Shown here: one piece after another, positions 36,504-49,579 of the stretch
How the letters are laid out: each line of letters begins with the position of its first letter
Position numbering within the stretch: the first letter of the stretch is position 1
DNA from: Trichoplusia ni
Taxonomy: Eukaryota; Arthropoda; Insecta; Lepidoptera; Noctuidae
DNA length: 64,000 bases
Direction of reading: 5' to 3'
Assembly (NCBI RefSeq): GCF_003590095.1
Contig: NC_039483.1
Span: forward strand, 558,001-622,000
Notes under the pieces: generated by a model
Seen by the model: the letters and a program-made list of their open reading frames with translations, nothing else
Databases searched by the model: none
What the model was told of the DNA's origin: nothing
Translations under genes and position numbers: made by a program

Positions 36504-37094
36504 TCACTTTTTTTCAAATGGCGTTAGGGATTCCTTGGGCTTCAAAGTCAATTGTTTGCGAAGTGAAACACCCTCTAAAATGCACCTGTACAAATGTGTA
36601 TGTTAGTTATCTCTACGCCCAAACGGCTTAGCCGATGTCGATATTTTTTTACGGGCTTAATAGTAATGTTTTTTTCAGATCTGACCAAAATGTGCGATCG
36701 ACAAGCAACAACGCATTTCGCAATTAGTACCAGGCACTTTCGCCAAAAACTTTTATTCCGAACAAAAAAATAAACTATTATTTACTCACTGACCAACCGA
36801 AAGAGGCAAAAATTAAGTCGAAGCTATATTATTTAACGAGAAAATTCCCAAAAGAAATCGTTCAAACAAAATACCACTAGATCGTTAATTGAGTTTTCGT
36901 TTATTGTGGTTATTGGCCTGAATAAGGTCGGGAGTGCAAAATTCAATCAAAACTGCGGCCACCGCGCCTCCACTCGGTTTGTGCGCGAATTATTTTACAT
37001 CACTCCAGGGATTTTAACTCGACCCGATAAATGTTTTAAATAAAGTGTTGGCTTCAGAGGTGAACACGATTTGTTGGGAAACTGACTTGTTACT

Positions 37095-37265
37095 TGGTGA
37101 CTTTTGTCATCTATGTAAGGCTTAACTTTTCTGAACCGTGATAGCTAGACATTTTAGTTGGATGGTGCATTTCTGTTGCCGCTATAACAGCCAATGAAAT
37201 CAAGGCAAGGGTTGGCACGATCAGGATAGGTGACTTATAATTTGCAAACCGGTTTTTCTTTGTTA
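37095..37265 (+). repeat. GGGTTCCGTACCC-family repeat, middle
   Basis: TGAACCGTGATAGCTAGACA, then CATTTCTGTTGCCGCTATAA. Confidence 0.45.
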
Positions 37266-37713
37266 CTAGATTGGTATTCCTTAAAAAAAAAATTGGAGTA
37301 TAACTCGACTACCGGCCAAGAAGTACATAATAACCAAAAAAAAATTTTAGCAATGACAAAATCATGAAACTATAATTGAACAGACTTTTTTCATTTCATT
37401 ATTATAATATAATTCCGTCGCTATTACTTTATACATCGACGTAATTATTTGGAAGACTCGACAGAACGCTTTCTGAAGCATTCTTTAATTTTCTCCTTTA
37501 TATAATTTGCGAGGCAAATGTAATGTATGTCTACTTAACAGTACAATAAGCAACAATAATACCTATATGTTGACTGTAAGCGGAGTCGCAACACTGAGGA
37601 TCCCATATTAGAAAAACAAATCGGTTGGATGACTAATTAATGACGTTCCAACCGTTGTTTAACGTTATTTTTTAGCCAAAATACTTCAACACTGAAATTT
37701 ATAATTTATTTAT

Positions 37714-37965
37714 AACTAGCTGTTGCCCGCGACTTCGTCCCCGTGGGTAGAAGATATAAGTTATGATTTAGGTATACCTGCCCGGTTTTATTTTCCATTG
37801 TATCTTAGCTCCTATTAGTCCCAGCGTGATGGTTTAAAGCCTAAAGCCTTCCTCGATGAACAGTCTATTAAACACAAAAATATTTTTTCAATTTGGCCCA
37901 GTAGTTCCTGAGATTAGCGCGTTCAAACAAACAAACTCTTCAGCTTTATATATTAGTATATAGAT
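37714..37965 (+). repeat. GCCCGCGACTTCGTC-family repeat
   Basis: AACTAGCTGTTGCCCGCGAC to TATATTAGTATATAGAT; full length. Confidence 0.6.
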
Positions 37966-37969
37966 AATA

Positions 37970-40900
37970 ACTTTAGTTATTATTATAAATAAAGCTTTTA
38001 GTCTGTGGTTCGAAACCCTTGAACATAATTAAATCAAAAAAACTATGTATGCACGAATTTTCATTTAAAATTTTCACACAACGATTAAACAAAAGAAAAT
38101 TATATGGAAATAAAAAAAGAAAAAGTATAAGAAAAGTCATAAACGTTTCTTTTAGCTTTTTAAGCATTATCCCGTATTTTTAAGGTCGCACTTGATTAAA
38201 GTTCCCGAGTACAGATTGAGAGAGATAAAAATATCGTCAGTGAAATCAAAATGTTAATACTACAGGTAAATCCAGGGGTTTTACCGTTGGGTACGGATTA
38301 TATCAGCCCACGACTTCTCATTTCATTCTTGGAAGTACGACTATATGTATATATTTAAGTATATGATGTATTAAGCGAAGACTGTTTCTCGTGCAGTTTG
38401 ATTAAGGGCTGGGTCTGCAATTTGTTATTAGGTAAGTTTGTTGGTTGGTTGGTTGTATTAGGTATTTTTTTAAGATACGTGATTCTCAAATTTGGCACAA
38501 CTTATATTTATCAACTGAACTGATGCAATACTGGTAAATGAAATAAAATAAAGCCTTTCCTAATACATCACAAAACGCAATTGAATCAGATAAACCCTTG
38601 CTGAGAGTTCATCGCGCACCAACGCACAGACGAAAATTGAAAAAAATATACATTATTTTTGGTTTCGGTATCGTCCGCTGTGATTTATTTTAAGAACTTA
38701 GTATCGAACATACTTTTTGTCAATTTCGTTTTTAAAACTCATCTCGACTGCTGAAGTCGGCGGCATGCAAAAAAATATAACGTTTAATATTTAATTGACA
38801 ATTTTTTAATTTTATAGTATTTCACTGAACGCATAAAATTTACCTAGAATTACATTTATAACGTAACAAAATTTACATTACCTTAACAGAACCGCTGTTG
38901 TCTTCAAAAAACTTTTTGCATTTGAAATTTGCATGCACCTTACATACAAAGCAACTTGGCACTATTTTAAAAAGCTAAGTTACCTGCACTACTGAAACAC
39001 AGAAACAAGCTGAAACTTTCAACTTCAAATTGAAACAGTGGGGGAATAAATAAACTTATGGACTTTCCGTATTCTTTACCAACAAAGTTACATTTCCAAC
39101 ATTTTAAATCACTTTTTCCCGTGATCGGGGTATTCAAATGAAGAGAATTGTGAAAGCTATTGGCTGCGTTATATTTGGTTCAGGTTGGCGTTGTATTTTA
39201 GGCGGTGGATATGATTGCTTATCAAACTCAGCTCTCATATTAAATCATATATTCAAATACCATATATTTGACTATATCTAATAATATAAATCTGTTTAGC
39301 CCGTTATAAAGAAAAAAAAAAATTTGAATACGTATTTTATCACATCATTAGAAAATTAGGAAGAATAAAAACACTTTGGGGCTAGTAACTTCAGTTGCGT
39401 ACTGATAAGTGACATAACACGACGATTTTATTTCAATGTAACCCCTTTTTTTTGTTTACGAGACAAAAAAAAACATGTTTTGATAATCTGTCCCCTATTT
39501 ATATAAGTTCTGTAGTAGTGGCACATAAAACAGTACTGAATCAACATAAAATTAACGAAAGATTGTTATATTCAAACACAGCTAATCGTTTTACAAAAAT
39601 AGGAAACTCAATTAAGGAACCTAGCGGGGGAGAGTAAACATCGAAAAAAATACCTGAATATTAATGAGTATTCATAAAAATACGTAAACATCATGAATGG
39701 ACCGTTCCAGAAACATTAAAATGCAAAATCTTTATAATTTTCTTTGTTAATTTAGATTGAAAAACTTTGTCTTGTAAACTCTTAGACGGTCGACGCAAAT
39801 AGATAAACATTAACTTTGGGTCAATTTCGATTATTTTGACGCAAATTTAAAAGTTATTTTTTGTTCGAATAAATTGTTTACGTTTTACCGAAGTGAGAAA
39901 GTTTGGAGTTCCCAAACTGATTTTGTGCTTACCGAATTTCGTCGCATGAAATTTTAACTTAGCTTAACATTTTAAGTATTATGAAAACTTTTTTGGATGA
40001 AATCGGTGGGCGAAAACAACAAAAATAACAATTTAATTTTGCTGCTTTTTGTTTTGATTTAGAGGTCGCAAACATATTTTTGCGTTGTAGTACAAATCTT
40101 TTTTTACTATGCTACAGACTTTATTTGTATACAAAAATATTTATAGCGAGGGCGCAAATATAAAAATAAACGATAAAAAGTGCGATTCGAGGATAAAATT
40201 ACATTAAAAATACTCAACATCATCAATTTGTACGCATATTCTTGGAGTATTAAAACTAACAGAGGGTTCGTTTTATACGCTTTTAAAATAAAACTATATT
40301 ATGCTGTACAAAAATGGCCCACGCCCGCGTGGAGCAGCGGGCGACCGCTAGTCACCCATAATTCCATGAAACAAGTACATTAACAAAGAATCATCCAATT
40401 ATATTTAATTGTAAATTCTACTGGACAATAACATCAAACTATTTAGAAATTTTTCATCATAACTTCAAAACTCAGTTCCTATTCTTAAAGTCGACGAAAG
40501 ATTACACAACATTTTAATAAAGTAAATAATGGTCCCTGTTCCCTGTTTTCTGAAGACTGTAATTAAGTTTTAATTTAATCACTGGAACTTGACTTAGTTA
40601 ATTAGTACGCTACGTATTTTCCCGATAATGACCAACGCAATCTATTAATTGAAGATGTTCGCTTTTTGTTTCGGCTTGCTTTTTTCCTAAACGTTTACTG
40701 TGAAGCAAAAAATGATTTTCAGTGTTTCTGTTACCTATTTAAGTGGGTAAATTTCTAATACAAAATGAATGAAAATCAAATTATGAATTAAATTCGACTG
40801 CTTTCCAAAAAGGATTCGCGTCAATTAATTCGCGGCTTGTATAATACGAAAATTATCAAATCAAACGTTTTTAGAAAATCTTGTGGTTTTTAAATACTTC

Positions 40901-41680
40901 TCGAATTATCGTTTTTTGTCATGTCACCCTCATCAAAGACACCATTTAACGATAAATACAATTTCCTAAGCCCTTATTAGTTCAATTTAATTGAAGTTAA
41001 TCTTGAAACTGTGGTAAAAGGCACGGAACGAAGAATAAGGAGCAAACACTGAGTCATTTCCTTTAGCTAAAAAGATACCGACATGGAATAAAATGCATGT
41101 TCTTCTTCACTACATGGTATAAATTAACGATATTTTATTTGATATCGATTGTTTTTAACCCAGAAATAGTACTTTTCTGGAAGAAGACAGTGGCAGAAAT
41201 AGCCCATTGCTGAATTCAACAAAGAAGAAACAATTCACTTCGAAAACATTTCGTTTATTGTATAAGTCGCGTAAGCGTCGCGTGCCCATATAACTGAGCG
41301 TTAACATTAATTTAGAAGTAGATTTTTATATGATGAAGTATTTTTTTTTAGTATATCGCAAATATATAGCAAACATTTAACACTGTACATGAAGTTATTA
41401 AGTAATCTCTAATTTAAAATAGAGGTAATATTCTTTATTGTTCAAAAAAAAAGTCAACAAGCATACTCTCCACAAATATGGAACTAAAACTAAGTGGATA
41501 TTTATTACTTGAATATTCTTTCTACAATAAACTTAAGTAAATCGTCTCGGACTTCAAGTAGTACAATCCGAGATTTTCCTCTCTGCCGAGTCGCATATCG
41601 TTACTCTGAGGACAGCAGATGTTGCTAAAATGGTGTTTTTCCAGAATAGAATATTCGAAAGAATTTGTAATATGATTGTC
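37970..41680. other. 3.7 kb without recognised gene or repeat
   Basis: AT-rich throughout, with only short chance frames. A GC-rich spot lies at 40315-40355 (GGCCCACGCCCGCGTGGAGC). Confidence 0.45.
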
Positions 41681-41685
41681 TAAGT

Positions 41686-41925
41686 CGACCTCCGTGGTCG
41701 AGTGGCGTACGCACCGGTTTCAAGGTGTCGCTAGCTCTGAGGTCCCGGGTTCGATCCCCGGTCGGGTCAATGTAAAAATTCACATTTCTACATTGTCTCG
41801 GGTCTGGGTGTTTGTGGTACCTTCGTTGTATCTGAATTCCATAACACAAGTGCTTCAGCAACTTACTTTGGGTTCAGAACAATGTATGTGATGTTGTCCG
41901 CATTTATTTATTTATTTATAAGTAA
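41686..41925 (+). mobile_element. tRNA-derived SINE (family B)
   Basis: The head reads CTCCGTGGTCGAGTGGCG (box A) and then GGGTTCGATCCCCGG (box B). The body ends ATGTTGTCCGCATTTATT with a (TTTA)n tail. It is the plus-strand counterpart of the copy at 21068-21300 and looks full length. The tRNA-like part is not a functional tRNA because no 3' acceptor half pairs with the head. Confidence 0.75.
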
Positions 41926-41929
41926 AATA

Positions 41930-44105
41930 GTTCTTGATCACCATTAATCCATAAAACAAAAAAGCCCAATGTTTGGCATCATTCATCGGCTGATGTTAGT
42001 TTTAGACGCAGCTGAAATATAATTCTAGGGGATTAAAATGGGTCCAAGCATGTAAATATCGTTAATATGTATTGGCAACAAACTGTCTTTGAACGTTTTA
42101 GTTATTTAAATAATTTTTTTCATCATGACGACATTTTATAGATCACATATCAAAAATAATATATTTTCAGACATCGCCGAGTTTACAAAATTATTTTGAG
42201 AATCTTTTTATATGATTCAACAAAAGCACCATTTTAGCGCTACGGTTGCGAACAGCGGAAGATCCCGTCAACTGTTGACTGACCTACTTACTTATCTTTT
42301 CGTTTAATGTCATATTACGTTATTCCGTTCAATTGAATAAAGAATTCAGAATGTAGTGAAAAGGATCTTATATATAGATTCCATTTTCGACTTTTATACG
42401 CGAGTTGAGGACTATTTATATGAATTTCTGGCACTGTTGATATCTTCTAATGGCTTTTCTTAATAGTGTTAATGGATTTCATTGCAATAAATCTTGCAGA
42501 ATTTAGACCACCAGACACCACACTTTTGTTGCGAAAATGCAACAAAAGTCAGCAACCTTGCTACTATTGCCTTCTTCAATGATGTTCTTAAATAAAAATA
42601 TCAGATTTTAAAATAACGATGCTTATTTGAGTAAGTTTTTGAAATTACGCTGTATTGTGGACTATGTTGTGCGATTTCGTTTTCACAGCTAGAGAACTTA
42701 GGAAGCGGTGAGGAGTGAACGATACGGGGTGCTCTCGAAATGTTATTTTTGTGACATTCAAGAAGGTGCCTTTAGTAGCCTATCAAGAGTAAATTAATTT
42801 AGATTTTGTCCATTTGTCACCTGACTTATGAGAGTGACAGATTCATCATCACATTTAGGCGAAACATTAAACTGGGTGACACTTCTTAATAAAACCGTAA
42901 ATCTAAAAAAAGCCTCGTTGCTAAACAAGACAAATCAATGTTCTTTGATGCAATCGTTAAGTTTTGTATTTTTCAGTATTTTTTCTGACTCTTCAAGGTA
43001 GGACGGAATACCGGTCCGGAAACTAAACGGATCCGGTCCGGCTTAGCCTAGCACTTCGTAAAGATAGGCTCAGCGACTAAGTAGAGAACAAGCGATTTTC
43101 TATTGAACAACGATTATGTGAAACGTTACAGTTTTGCAAGCTTCGAAAAAAATGCAAAATACCAAAGAAAAAAATCACTGATCTGACACCGATCCTACGC
43201 AGGACGACACAATCTAAGAAAGGTTTGCTTAAAAATGAATCTAAAATCGTTAATATAAAGCTCTATGGAACAATAAATCGTTCCTTCTATGGTTCAAATA
43301 GAACACTTGATTACCGCACATGCCAGTACACCCAATTGAGCGGTTTATAATTGAGTTCGAAACACACGTAACGTCTTATTGTAATAGTACCTACAGCATT
43401 GACGCGTTTCACGTAACGTATTACGACAAATATAAAGTAAAATTTAATTTGGCATCGCGAGAGGGTTGTTAATTACATATGAAGTGAATTACTTCGTATT
43501 ACTACGCGTATAACGCCGGTCTTTGCTTTAATGGGTAAGGATTGTTGCAGATATTCAAGTCAGATTCGAAGCTTTGGGCGAATCGCACAAATAGTTGATC
43601 ACCCTTGAATAACGGCAAGTAAAATTAATAAAAAGTAACAAATTGTGACGTCATTGGTATAATCATTGGGTCGGTGATATCCTATGAGTGGGTAACGATA
43701 ATTAATTACTTGACAAGTTCATTGGCTTAAATTTTTTTAAGAAGAATTTAAAAGTTTTTCGCTAATGTTGTCATTTTAGGGCTCAAAATTACTATATTAT
43801 TTTAACCACACCTTACCCTACTTTTGACCCAAAGATACCGTTCAACACAACTCATGTCTTTCTTCTTGTCATCGCGCCTACCTGCCTAAAGCCTTACATC
43901 ACACTCCGGAGGGCCTGAGGGATATAAAACATTAAGAAGGCGCCATCAAAGTGAACGATACAGGCACGTCACACTCAACAGATTCCTACCGATTTTCATT
44001 CTCTTAGGAAGCGTTCAAACCAAACGTATCGTCACCTATTGTCAGCAAAGAGGCATATATCACATTAAAATTTGATAGTGATTTTATTGAGGACGATTAA
44101 TCAAT
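41930..44105. other. No gene seen
   Basis: AT-rich. CCGGTCCGG is directly repeated at about 43011 and 43032, and TGACGTCA occurs at 43646-43653. Confidence 0.45.
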
Positions 44106-44109
44106 AAAT

Positions 44110-44250
44110 GAAGCAACGGTTTGCCAACGACGGACCAATTGCCCGATTAGTTTCTGAAGAAACGGCAGCGTGGTCGCGACTTGCCACGTCAGGTCATGAT
44201 TAAGGACTCCGATTGGGTCCAAAACTAGACGGGCGACTTAACCATTTGTT
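44110..44250. mobile_element. Foldback element, degraded copy
   Basis: Old left arm (GCAACGGTTTGCC, CCGATTAGTTTC), then GGTCATGATTAAGGACTCCG and ATTGGGTCCAAAACTAGACG. Many changes. Confidence 0.45.
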
Positions 44251-44279
44251 ATAATCCATATCAAATTTTAAACTTAGTT

Positions 44280-46345
44280 TGTGGCAGCTGTAGAAGGCAG
44301 ACGTCTGTCTACGCTGCACAGTGCGGTGACACGTACCCACAGCTGCAGAAGTCGTCCTTTAAAGAGGTAGTACTTAGCTCCAAGGCTTACTATAAGCTGC
44401 GATGTGAGCATGGAATTATGAAGTATGTACGCGTATCTACCACAAGATGGAAAAAGTGAAAATTTTTGGAACACTGTACCATTGTTTCACACTCACACAG
44501 CCACCTGTAGGCTAACTTACGACTTTTTAATTACGACAAATCTAATTATGTCTACAATGTCTGTGTTTGTACTTTGTTCTATGTTTGATGAATGACTCAG
44601 GTGTTCACGAATTTAACGGGAATAAAAAAACCGTTTTCCTCTTTAATTTGTTTTTCTCTTACAATTGAAACAAAAGACAAATTTTATTGTGTCTATTATA
44701 AAAAGTGATGTTAATTTTAAACTAAAAATACATAAGTATTTGCGCAGATAGTCGCTAACACTCAAACGAGACGTATTTCTTTTGTAATTCGTGTACTGAA
44801 TTATACTTAAAGTATTGTTAATACGTATAAGTAGGCAACTGATAAACCGTTCTGACTGTACGTTTGGTGTGAACGCGGCATTACTTGTAAAAGGGAAAAC
44901 GATACTTTTGCGTTATACGAATAAATAACGAATGATCTCTCAACTCGGATTATATTTAACGAATGAGTGATGCGTGAGAAAGGTGATTTTTTGTTTCTTT
45001 AAATTTCGTAAAGGTAATCATTTTGCTTTGTTTAAACGGTAGGAGTGGGAATTTTTCATAAAAAAACTCCCGCCTTAATTCAATCCTTTATTTGCGGGCG
45101 TTTTCTGACAAAAATATTTCTGTAAGTGCTTTAATATCACTTACAATAATTATAATATACTTATTAAAATTTTACTTTTTATTTAAGTACAAGAAATAAT
45201 GAGTTCAGAGTTAGGTTTTTTTTGTTTCTTTGTTTGATTTCAGTGTTATTTACATCTGCTTTCAACTTTTAAATATTCTAACCACGTTATCTTTCTACAT
45301 ACGTATTTAAATATTATCAACACTTGAATAAAATAAAAGGTAAAACAAAACACTTTCGGATCCCTATTCCAATAAATTCGAACCCTATAAAGCCATAGTT
45401 TCTGTTCAGCTGTTAAATATTTATCAATTTCTACCATCTAGGCTAGATAACACCGTTATTCCCTGCTGAGCACTCCCTTTTAATTTATTCAGAACATCGA
45501 TCTACCTGCTCCCAACAAAGAAACACTTATACTTCGCTTTCTTAGAGTAAGGAGTCACAATGCAGTCAGAAACAGAAAATCAGTATTTTTGATCAGTTCA
45601 TTTGTGTTGCTTCATGTGTTTGTATCATATGAGTGTACTCATCCAATATACATGTGACTAGAAGGAAAGAAGATTACAGGCAAATTAGATGTGATAATGA
45701 TCATATTATATACTGACAGGATGTTTAGTCAATTTATTTTTCAGCGACATAAAGTTCTCAGTTAAAATTGGAATAATGAGCAGCGGAGTCTCAACATCAA
45801 AATGCGCTTTTTGAACTCTTTTTTTTTATCGACGCCCGTGATGGAAATTTATTTCTTTTTCAGCAGGCTTTTTTATCACAAACATCCAAGTCCCTAGTAC
45901 AAGCATTTACTGTTCAGCCAGATGCGAATTAAAGCGCCTAGTAGGTACGCCACGATGGCTTCAAATACTCGGTATGCGTGAAGTGCAATTCAAGGATGAA
46001 ATTAACGGCCCGTCGAGTAAAATCCAAAATATTTAAAAACATGATCTGACATTTTTATTCCAATTTAATTGATAAAAGGCAGAAATCTAATATTCGTTGT
46101 TCAAACTGAACCTTCTTTGATACTCTAGTATTGTAACTACTGTAACAACGTTGCATATAATAGGGAAAAACGTTGTATTTTATGACCCTTATTATCGTCA
46201 GTGGCTGAGAACAATCAGACAAAATGTCCCCTTTTACAGGAATAGGATACTTGCACGTAGTACTCCTTAACGCACCTACCTCTCATGTTGAATTATTATC
46301 TCCGTTAATACCTCATTTTGTTCAGTGTGTTATGGTAATATTGTA
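44280..46345. other. No gene seen
   Basis: A GC-richer stretch at 44280-44420 is open on both strands (66 codons on minus) but lacks splice sites or family signals. The rest is AT-rich. Confidence 0.4.
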
Positions 46346-46346
46346 T

Positions 46347-46530
46347 AACTAGCTGTTGCCCGCGACTTCGTCCACGTGGTTAGAATTCTCCCCGTTTCGC
46401 AGTGTGATGTTATATAGCCTTCCTTGATAAATGGTCTATTCAACACAAAAAAAAACAATTCGAACCAGTAGTTCCTGAGATTAGCGCGTTTAAACAAACA
46501 AACTCTTCAGCTTTATATATAAGTATAGAT
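46347..46530 (+). repeat. GCCCGCGACTTCGTC-family repeat, internal deletion
   Basis: Both ends are present (AACTAGCTGTTGCCCGCGAC, ATATAAGTATAGAT). About 60 bases of the middle are missing. Confidence 0.6.
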
Positions 46531-46979
46531 TAACTATTGTTTTCTGAGAGAAAGAAAAAAAGTTATCTGTACACTTATGTTACATATCATTCAGCTACTC
46601 ATAATAAGCTCTTGAAAAGTAAACGTTCATAGATGAACGAGGAAATTACTTCATAAACCATAGAACATTCTCATCATCGAGCTCTAAAGTATTAAAAAAC
46701 TTGAGAGCTTACTATCTCAGTACGTAGGTACGTACTACAACTTTTTAATTGCGATACAAGAGGCGATTCCGTTCCACCCCAGTTATATAAGTTTTACTCC
46801 ACATTTTCTCTAAAGTTGGCAATTTACAGGTAGGTCCATAAAGTTTGTACGTTATTGCTTGCGACGTTGATTGGGGACGTAAAGTTAGGGTCGCGTTGGA
46901 AGCGGGTGGAAAAGTTATTTAGTTTATTTTGGAACCGTTTAGGACTGAATTCCATTCATGTGCGATTAGTCGGGAGTAG

Positions 46980-47215
46980 GAAGACCAATGCGTAACTCAG
47001 TGCCCAATCAGGACCAGGCCGTGTCGGATGGCGCGCAAGACATGTCTTCCAGAATTGTGGAGTATTTTAGGGCTGATGCTAGCCGGGCCAGCGGGATTGT
47101 CCGAAGAGGATACTGTGGCCAAGGATACACAAAATGGCAGAAGAAGGAATGTGGGTGGCTTTTAATCAGTCAAAGTCTGACCCTTCCACTCAACTCGGAA
47201 GGTCATTAGTTAATT
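46980..47215 (-). repeat. Longer relative of the TGACTAAA repeat
   Basis: On the plus strand: GCCCAATCAGGACCAGGCCG, GGGCTGATGCTAGCCGGGCC, GTCAAAGTCTGACCCTTCCA. The same order occurs at 29075-29290 (GATCAGGACCACGC, GGGCTGATGCATGCTGGGAC, GTCTGACACTCCCATCCAC). Confidence 0.45.
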
Positions 47216-47782
47216 GCACATCTGAAAAAAAAAAACGGAGCCCACTTACATATTTTTATAGTACCTCCAGCTATTGCCCGCGGCCCCGCCGCGGTTTTTC
47301 AAATCTGTTTTAGAAAGTGTCAAGTTACATCCGAACTGTAAAGCTGTCTCGACCACAAAGACCACGCCACTAAAACTCCATCGCTTCCACCCACGCCTAA
47401 TGGTGGCACACATAAATTGTTAGAGTGTAACACAGTTGTCTCGTATAAACGAATGTAGACAATAAACCATGGCTTTTACGATGTCAAAACCATCTAATCG
47501 CCATTCACGCGCGATTCCTACACCAAGTATACGAGCAAGCGCTTTATATTTCTCAAGTCTCCCAGGAGATGGCTGTCCGAGTTATTGTTGTTTTATTTTC
47601 AACCGATCTCAAAAACGGGGAGGTTGTCAATTCGTCTGTTTTTTTTTTTTGTTAGCTCATAACTTTGAACTGGATGGACCGATTTGGTTAAAACATCGAA
47701 ATCATAGTTACTCAATTGCACTAGTCTAATTTTTCACCTTGCGGGGGACGGATACTAATTACTATGTTATTTATTTATTTGG

Positions 47783-48009
47783 AACTAGCTGTTGCCCGCG
47801 ACATCGCCCGCGTGGTAAGAAGATTTAAGTTATAATTTATAACCGCCCTATTTTTTTCATTAGTCGCAGCGTTTTGGTATATAGCCTATAACCTTCCTCG
47901 ATGAATGGTCTATTCAACACAAAAATAATTTTTCAATTTGGACCAGTAGTAGTAACAAACAAACAAACATACAAACTCTTCAGCTTTATACATTAGTATA
48001 GAGTGTAGA
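47783..48009 (+). repeat. GCCCGCGACTTCGTC-family repeat
   Basis: AACTAGCTGTTGCCCGCGAC to CATTAGTATAGAGTG, with the AAACAAACAAAC stretch near the end. Confidence 0.6.
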
Positions 48010-48193
48010 TAACAAACAGTTACACATTCGATCTTATAGAACAATTTATAACAAATGTACAATACAAACGCGTCACTCACACCGTTATCCACGGAATACA
48101 AAAAAAAAAAGAAAATGTTATGGTATTCATTATAATTAATTATACTTATATAGTGTTGGCTATTTATTTATTACTTACTAGCTGTCCCCGGCA

Positions 48194-48402
48194 TCATGTG
48201 ATAAGGAAGGCGTTAATCATGGATGTGGATGGATATAGGGGAAGAGGACGACCAAAGAAACGATGGATGGATTGTGTGAAAGACGATATGGCTGTAAAGA
48301 GTGTTTCTTGTGAGATGACGGCCGATAGGAAGGTATGGAAGAAGATGACATGTTGCGCCGACCCCAAATAAAATAATTGGGATAAGAGCAGGGGAATGGT
48401 GA
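48194..48402 (+). mobile_element. RTE-type LINE, 5'-truncated 3' end, with target-site duplication
   Basis: The open frame to TAA at 48369-48371 reads GRGRPKKRWMDCVKDDM, then TADRKVWKKMTCCADPK. This is the recognised C-terminal tail of insect RTE-like LINE reverse transcriptases (the RPKKRW..W..D and DR..W motifs). The fragment is bounded by TAGCTGTCCCCGGCA (48179-48193) and TAGCTGTCCTCGGCA (48403-48417), a 15-base target duplication with one mismatch. It is heavily 5'-truncated and inactive. It landed inside another repeat whose remainder continues to about 48630. Confidence 0.75.
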
Positions 48403-48630
48403 TAGCTGTCCTCGGCAAACAGTCGATGATAAAAATTCTGTCAAAGATACAAAAAGTAGATTATCCTTACAACTTTTCCATATTTTTTACCGATTATTCT
48501 GTCCCTGGACTCCTACGAATATTACAAAACTTAAATTAGTCCAATCGGTTCAGCCGTTCTCAAGTTTTAGCGAGACTAAATATCAGCAAATCATTTTTAT
48601 ATATAAAAAAGAATATAATTATATATAGAT
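48403..48630 (+). repeat. Repeat host that received the RTE insertion (right part)
   Basis: Resumes with TAGCTGTCCTCGGCAAACAG, holds CCAATCGGTTCAGCCGTTCT and ends in TATATAAAAAAGAATATAAT. Its first 15 bases are also found left of the LINE, so it was split by that insertion. Confidence 0.5.
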
Positions 48631-48845
48631 AGAAAAAATCATACTTGGCACTTGTAAATTTTCTCATTTATTTGTCGCGAGTCGATTGGTGAGTAAACCA
48701 TTCTGTAATAGGCATGATGACATTTTTTTTGCAATGTACGTCTTGTAGTTTTTTGTATAATAATGGATACGTATTTTTTAATTTGTCCCGCAAACATAAA
48801 TTGACCAAATTACAGTGAATGAAACTTACGCGTGACGTCACGATT

Positions 48846-49025
48846 GAGTATAAATTTTACCATATCGTTACGTCACAAGCCCCCCTCTCCTAAACTTTAA
48901 AGCAGTTAATTTTTGTCAATTCTAGTTTTTCAAAAAAACGAACAAATACGTGTCTAATTTTTTTCAATTATCTAACTGAGGGACTAATTAGATTTTTTCT
49001 TTTTCTACCCACTCATCATCCCTAT
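48846..49025 (+). repeat. Dispersed repeat pair, copy 2
   Basis: Matches 27309-27492 along its length with scattered changes. Immediately preceded by TGACGTCA at 48833-48840. Confidence 0.6.
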
Positions 49026-49184
49026 TAAGCTGTAGTTATTGCAAGTCGTCTTGTTTTCAACAGTCTTTTAAGAAGTGACAGTAGGCTCTCTCGTGAATTC
49101 CGGGCAGACAGATGAAACTGTATTCAATTTGATCACTTTAAACAATTAATTTTTCACTTTATTTCATTTATTGAGTGAGGTTAA

Positions 49185-49433
49185 TATCGTCGTATATACT
49201 ATAATATTCCACAACTTTCACATAACGCGATCTAGTCTCAAACTAAGCAAAGCTTGTATTATGAGTACTAGACCACTGATAAACATACTTAGGTATATAT
49301 GTCTAAATACAATTACACCCAGACAGAGAACAAATGATCGTGCTCATCACATAAACATTTGTCTTGGATGGGAATCGAACCCACGACCTCCGGTATAGCA
49401 GTCAGGGTCACTAACCACTAGACCAACAGGCCC
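49185..49433 (-). mobile_element. tRNA-derived SINE (family C)
   Basis: On the minus strand the head begins GGCCTGTTGGTCTAGTGG (box A-like) and has GTGGGTTCGATTCCCA (box B) about 40 bases on. An AT-rich body ends near the CATAACTTTCAC-type tail. It is sense-oriented within the Kazal 3' UTR. A tail-only fragment of the same family lies at 51420-51505 on the plus strand. Confidence 0.65.
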
Positions 49434-49439
49434 GTCAAA

Positions 49440-49579
49440 ATATTATACTGTAGTACGCAGGATGGCTGGCAGGAGCTTGATGTGAGCAGCCGAAGATAGC
49501 TCTCGATGAGCCGAAGATAGCTCGTGCAATTGGGTATTTGTCCAGCAATGGACGAATATGGGCTGATGATGATGATGAA
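49440..49579 (+). mobile_element. LINE 3' end with (GAT)n tail, antisense to the Kazal gene
   Basis: The terminal frame reads FVQQWTNMG and a stop at 49564-49566, then a GATGATGATGATGA tail. It matches the copy at 34745-34868. Its poly-(GAT) end lies 13 bases from the Kazal stop codon, so it forms the start of that gene's 3' UTR in antisense. A short AGCCGAAGATAGCTC duplication occurs inside it (about 49489-49522). Confidence 0.55.

Noticed and set aside
41686..41770. Possible tRNA gene
   Set aside because: Boxes A and B are present, but there is no acceptor-stem pairing and a SINE body follows. The same holds for the heads of families A and C.
41625..41891. Frames of 71-78 residues on both strands
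   Set aside because: Both lie in the tRNA-derived SINE.
44274..44474. Open frame with G/C-rich codons
   Set aside because: Open on both strands, no splice sites or domain; left as unexplained.
48194..48444. Two minus-strand frames of about 75 residues
   Set aside because: Antisense shadows of the RTE reverse-transcriptase tail.
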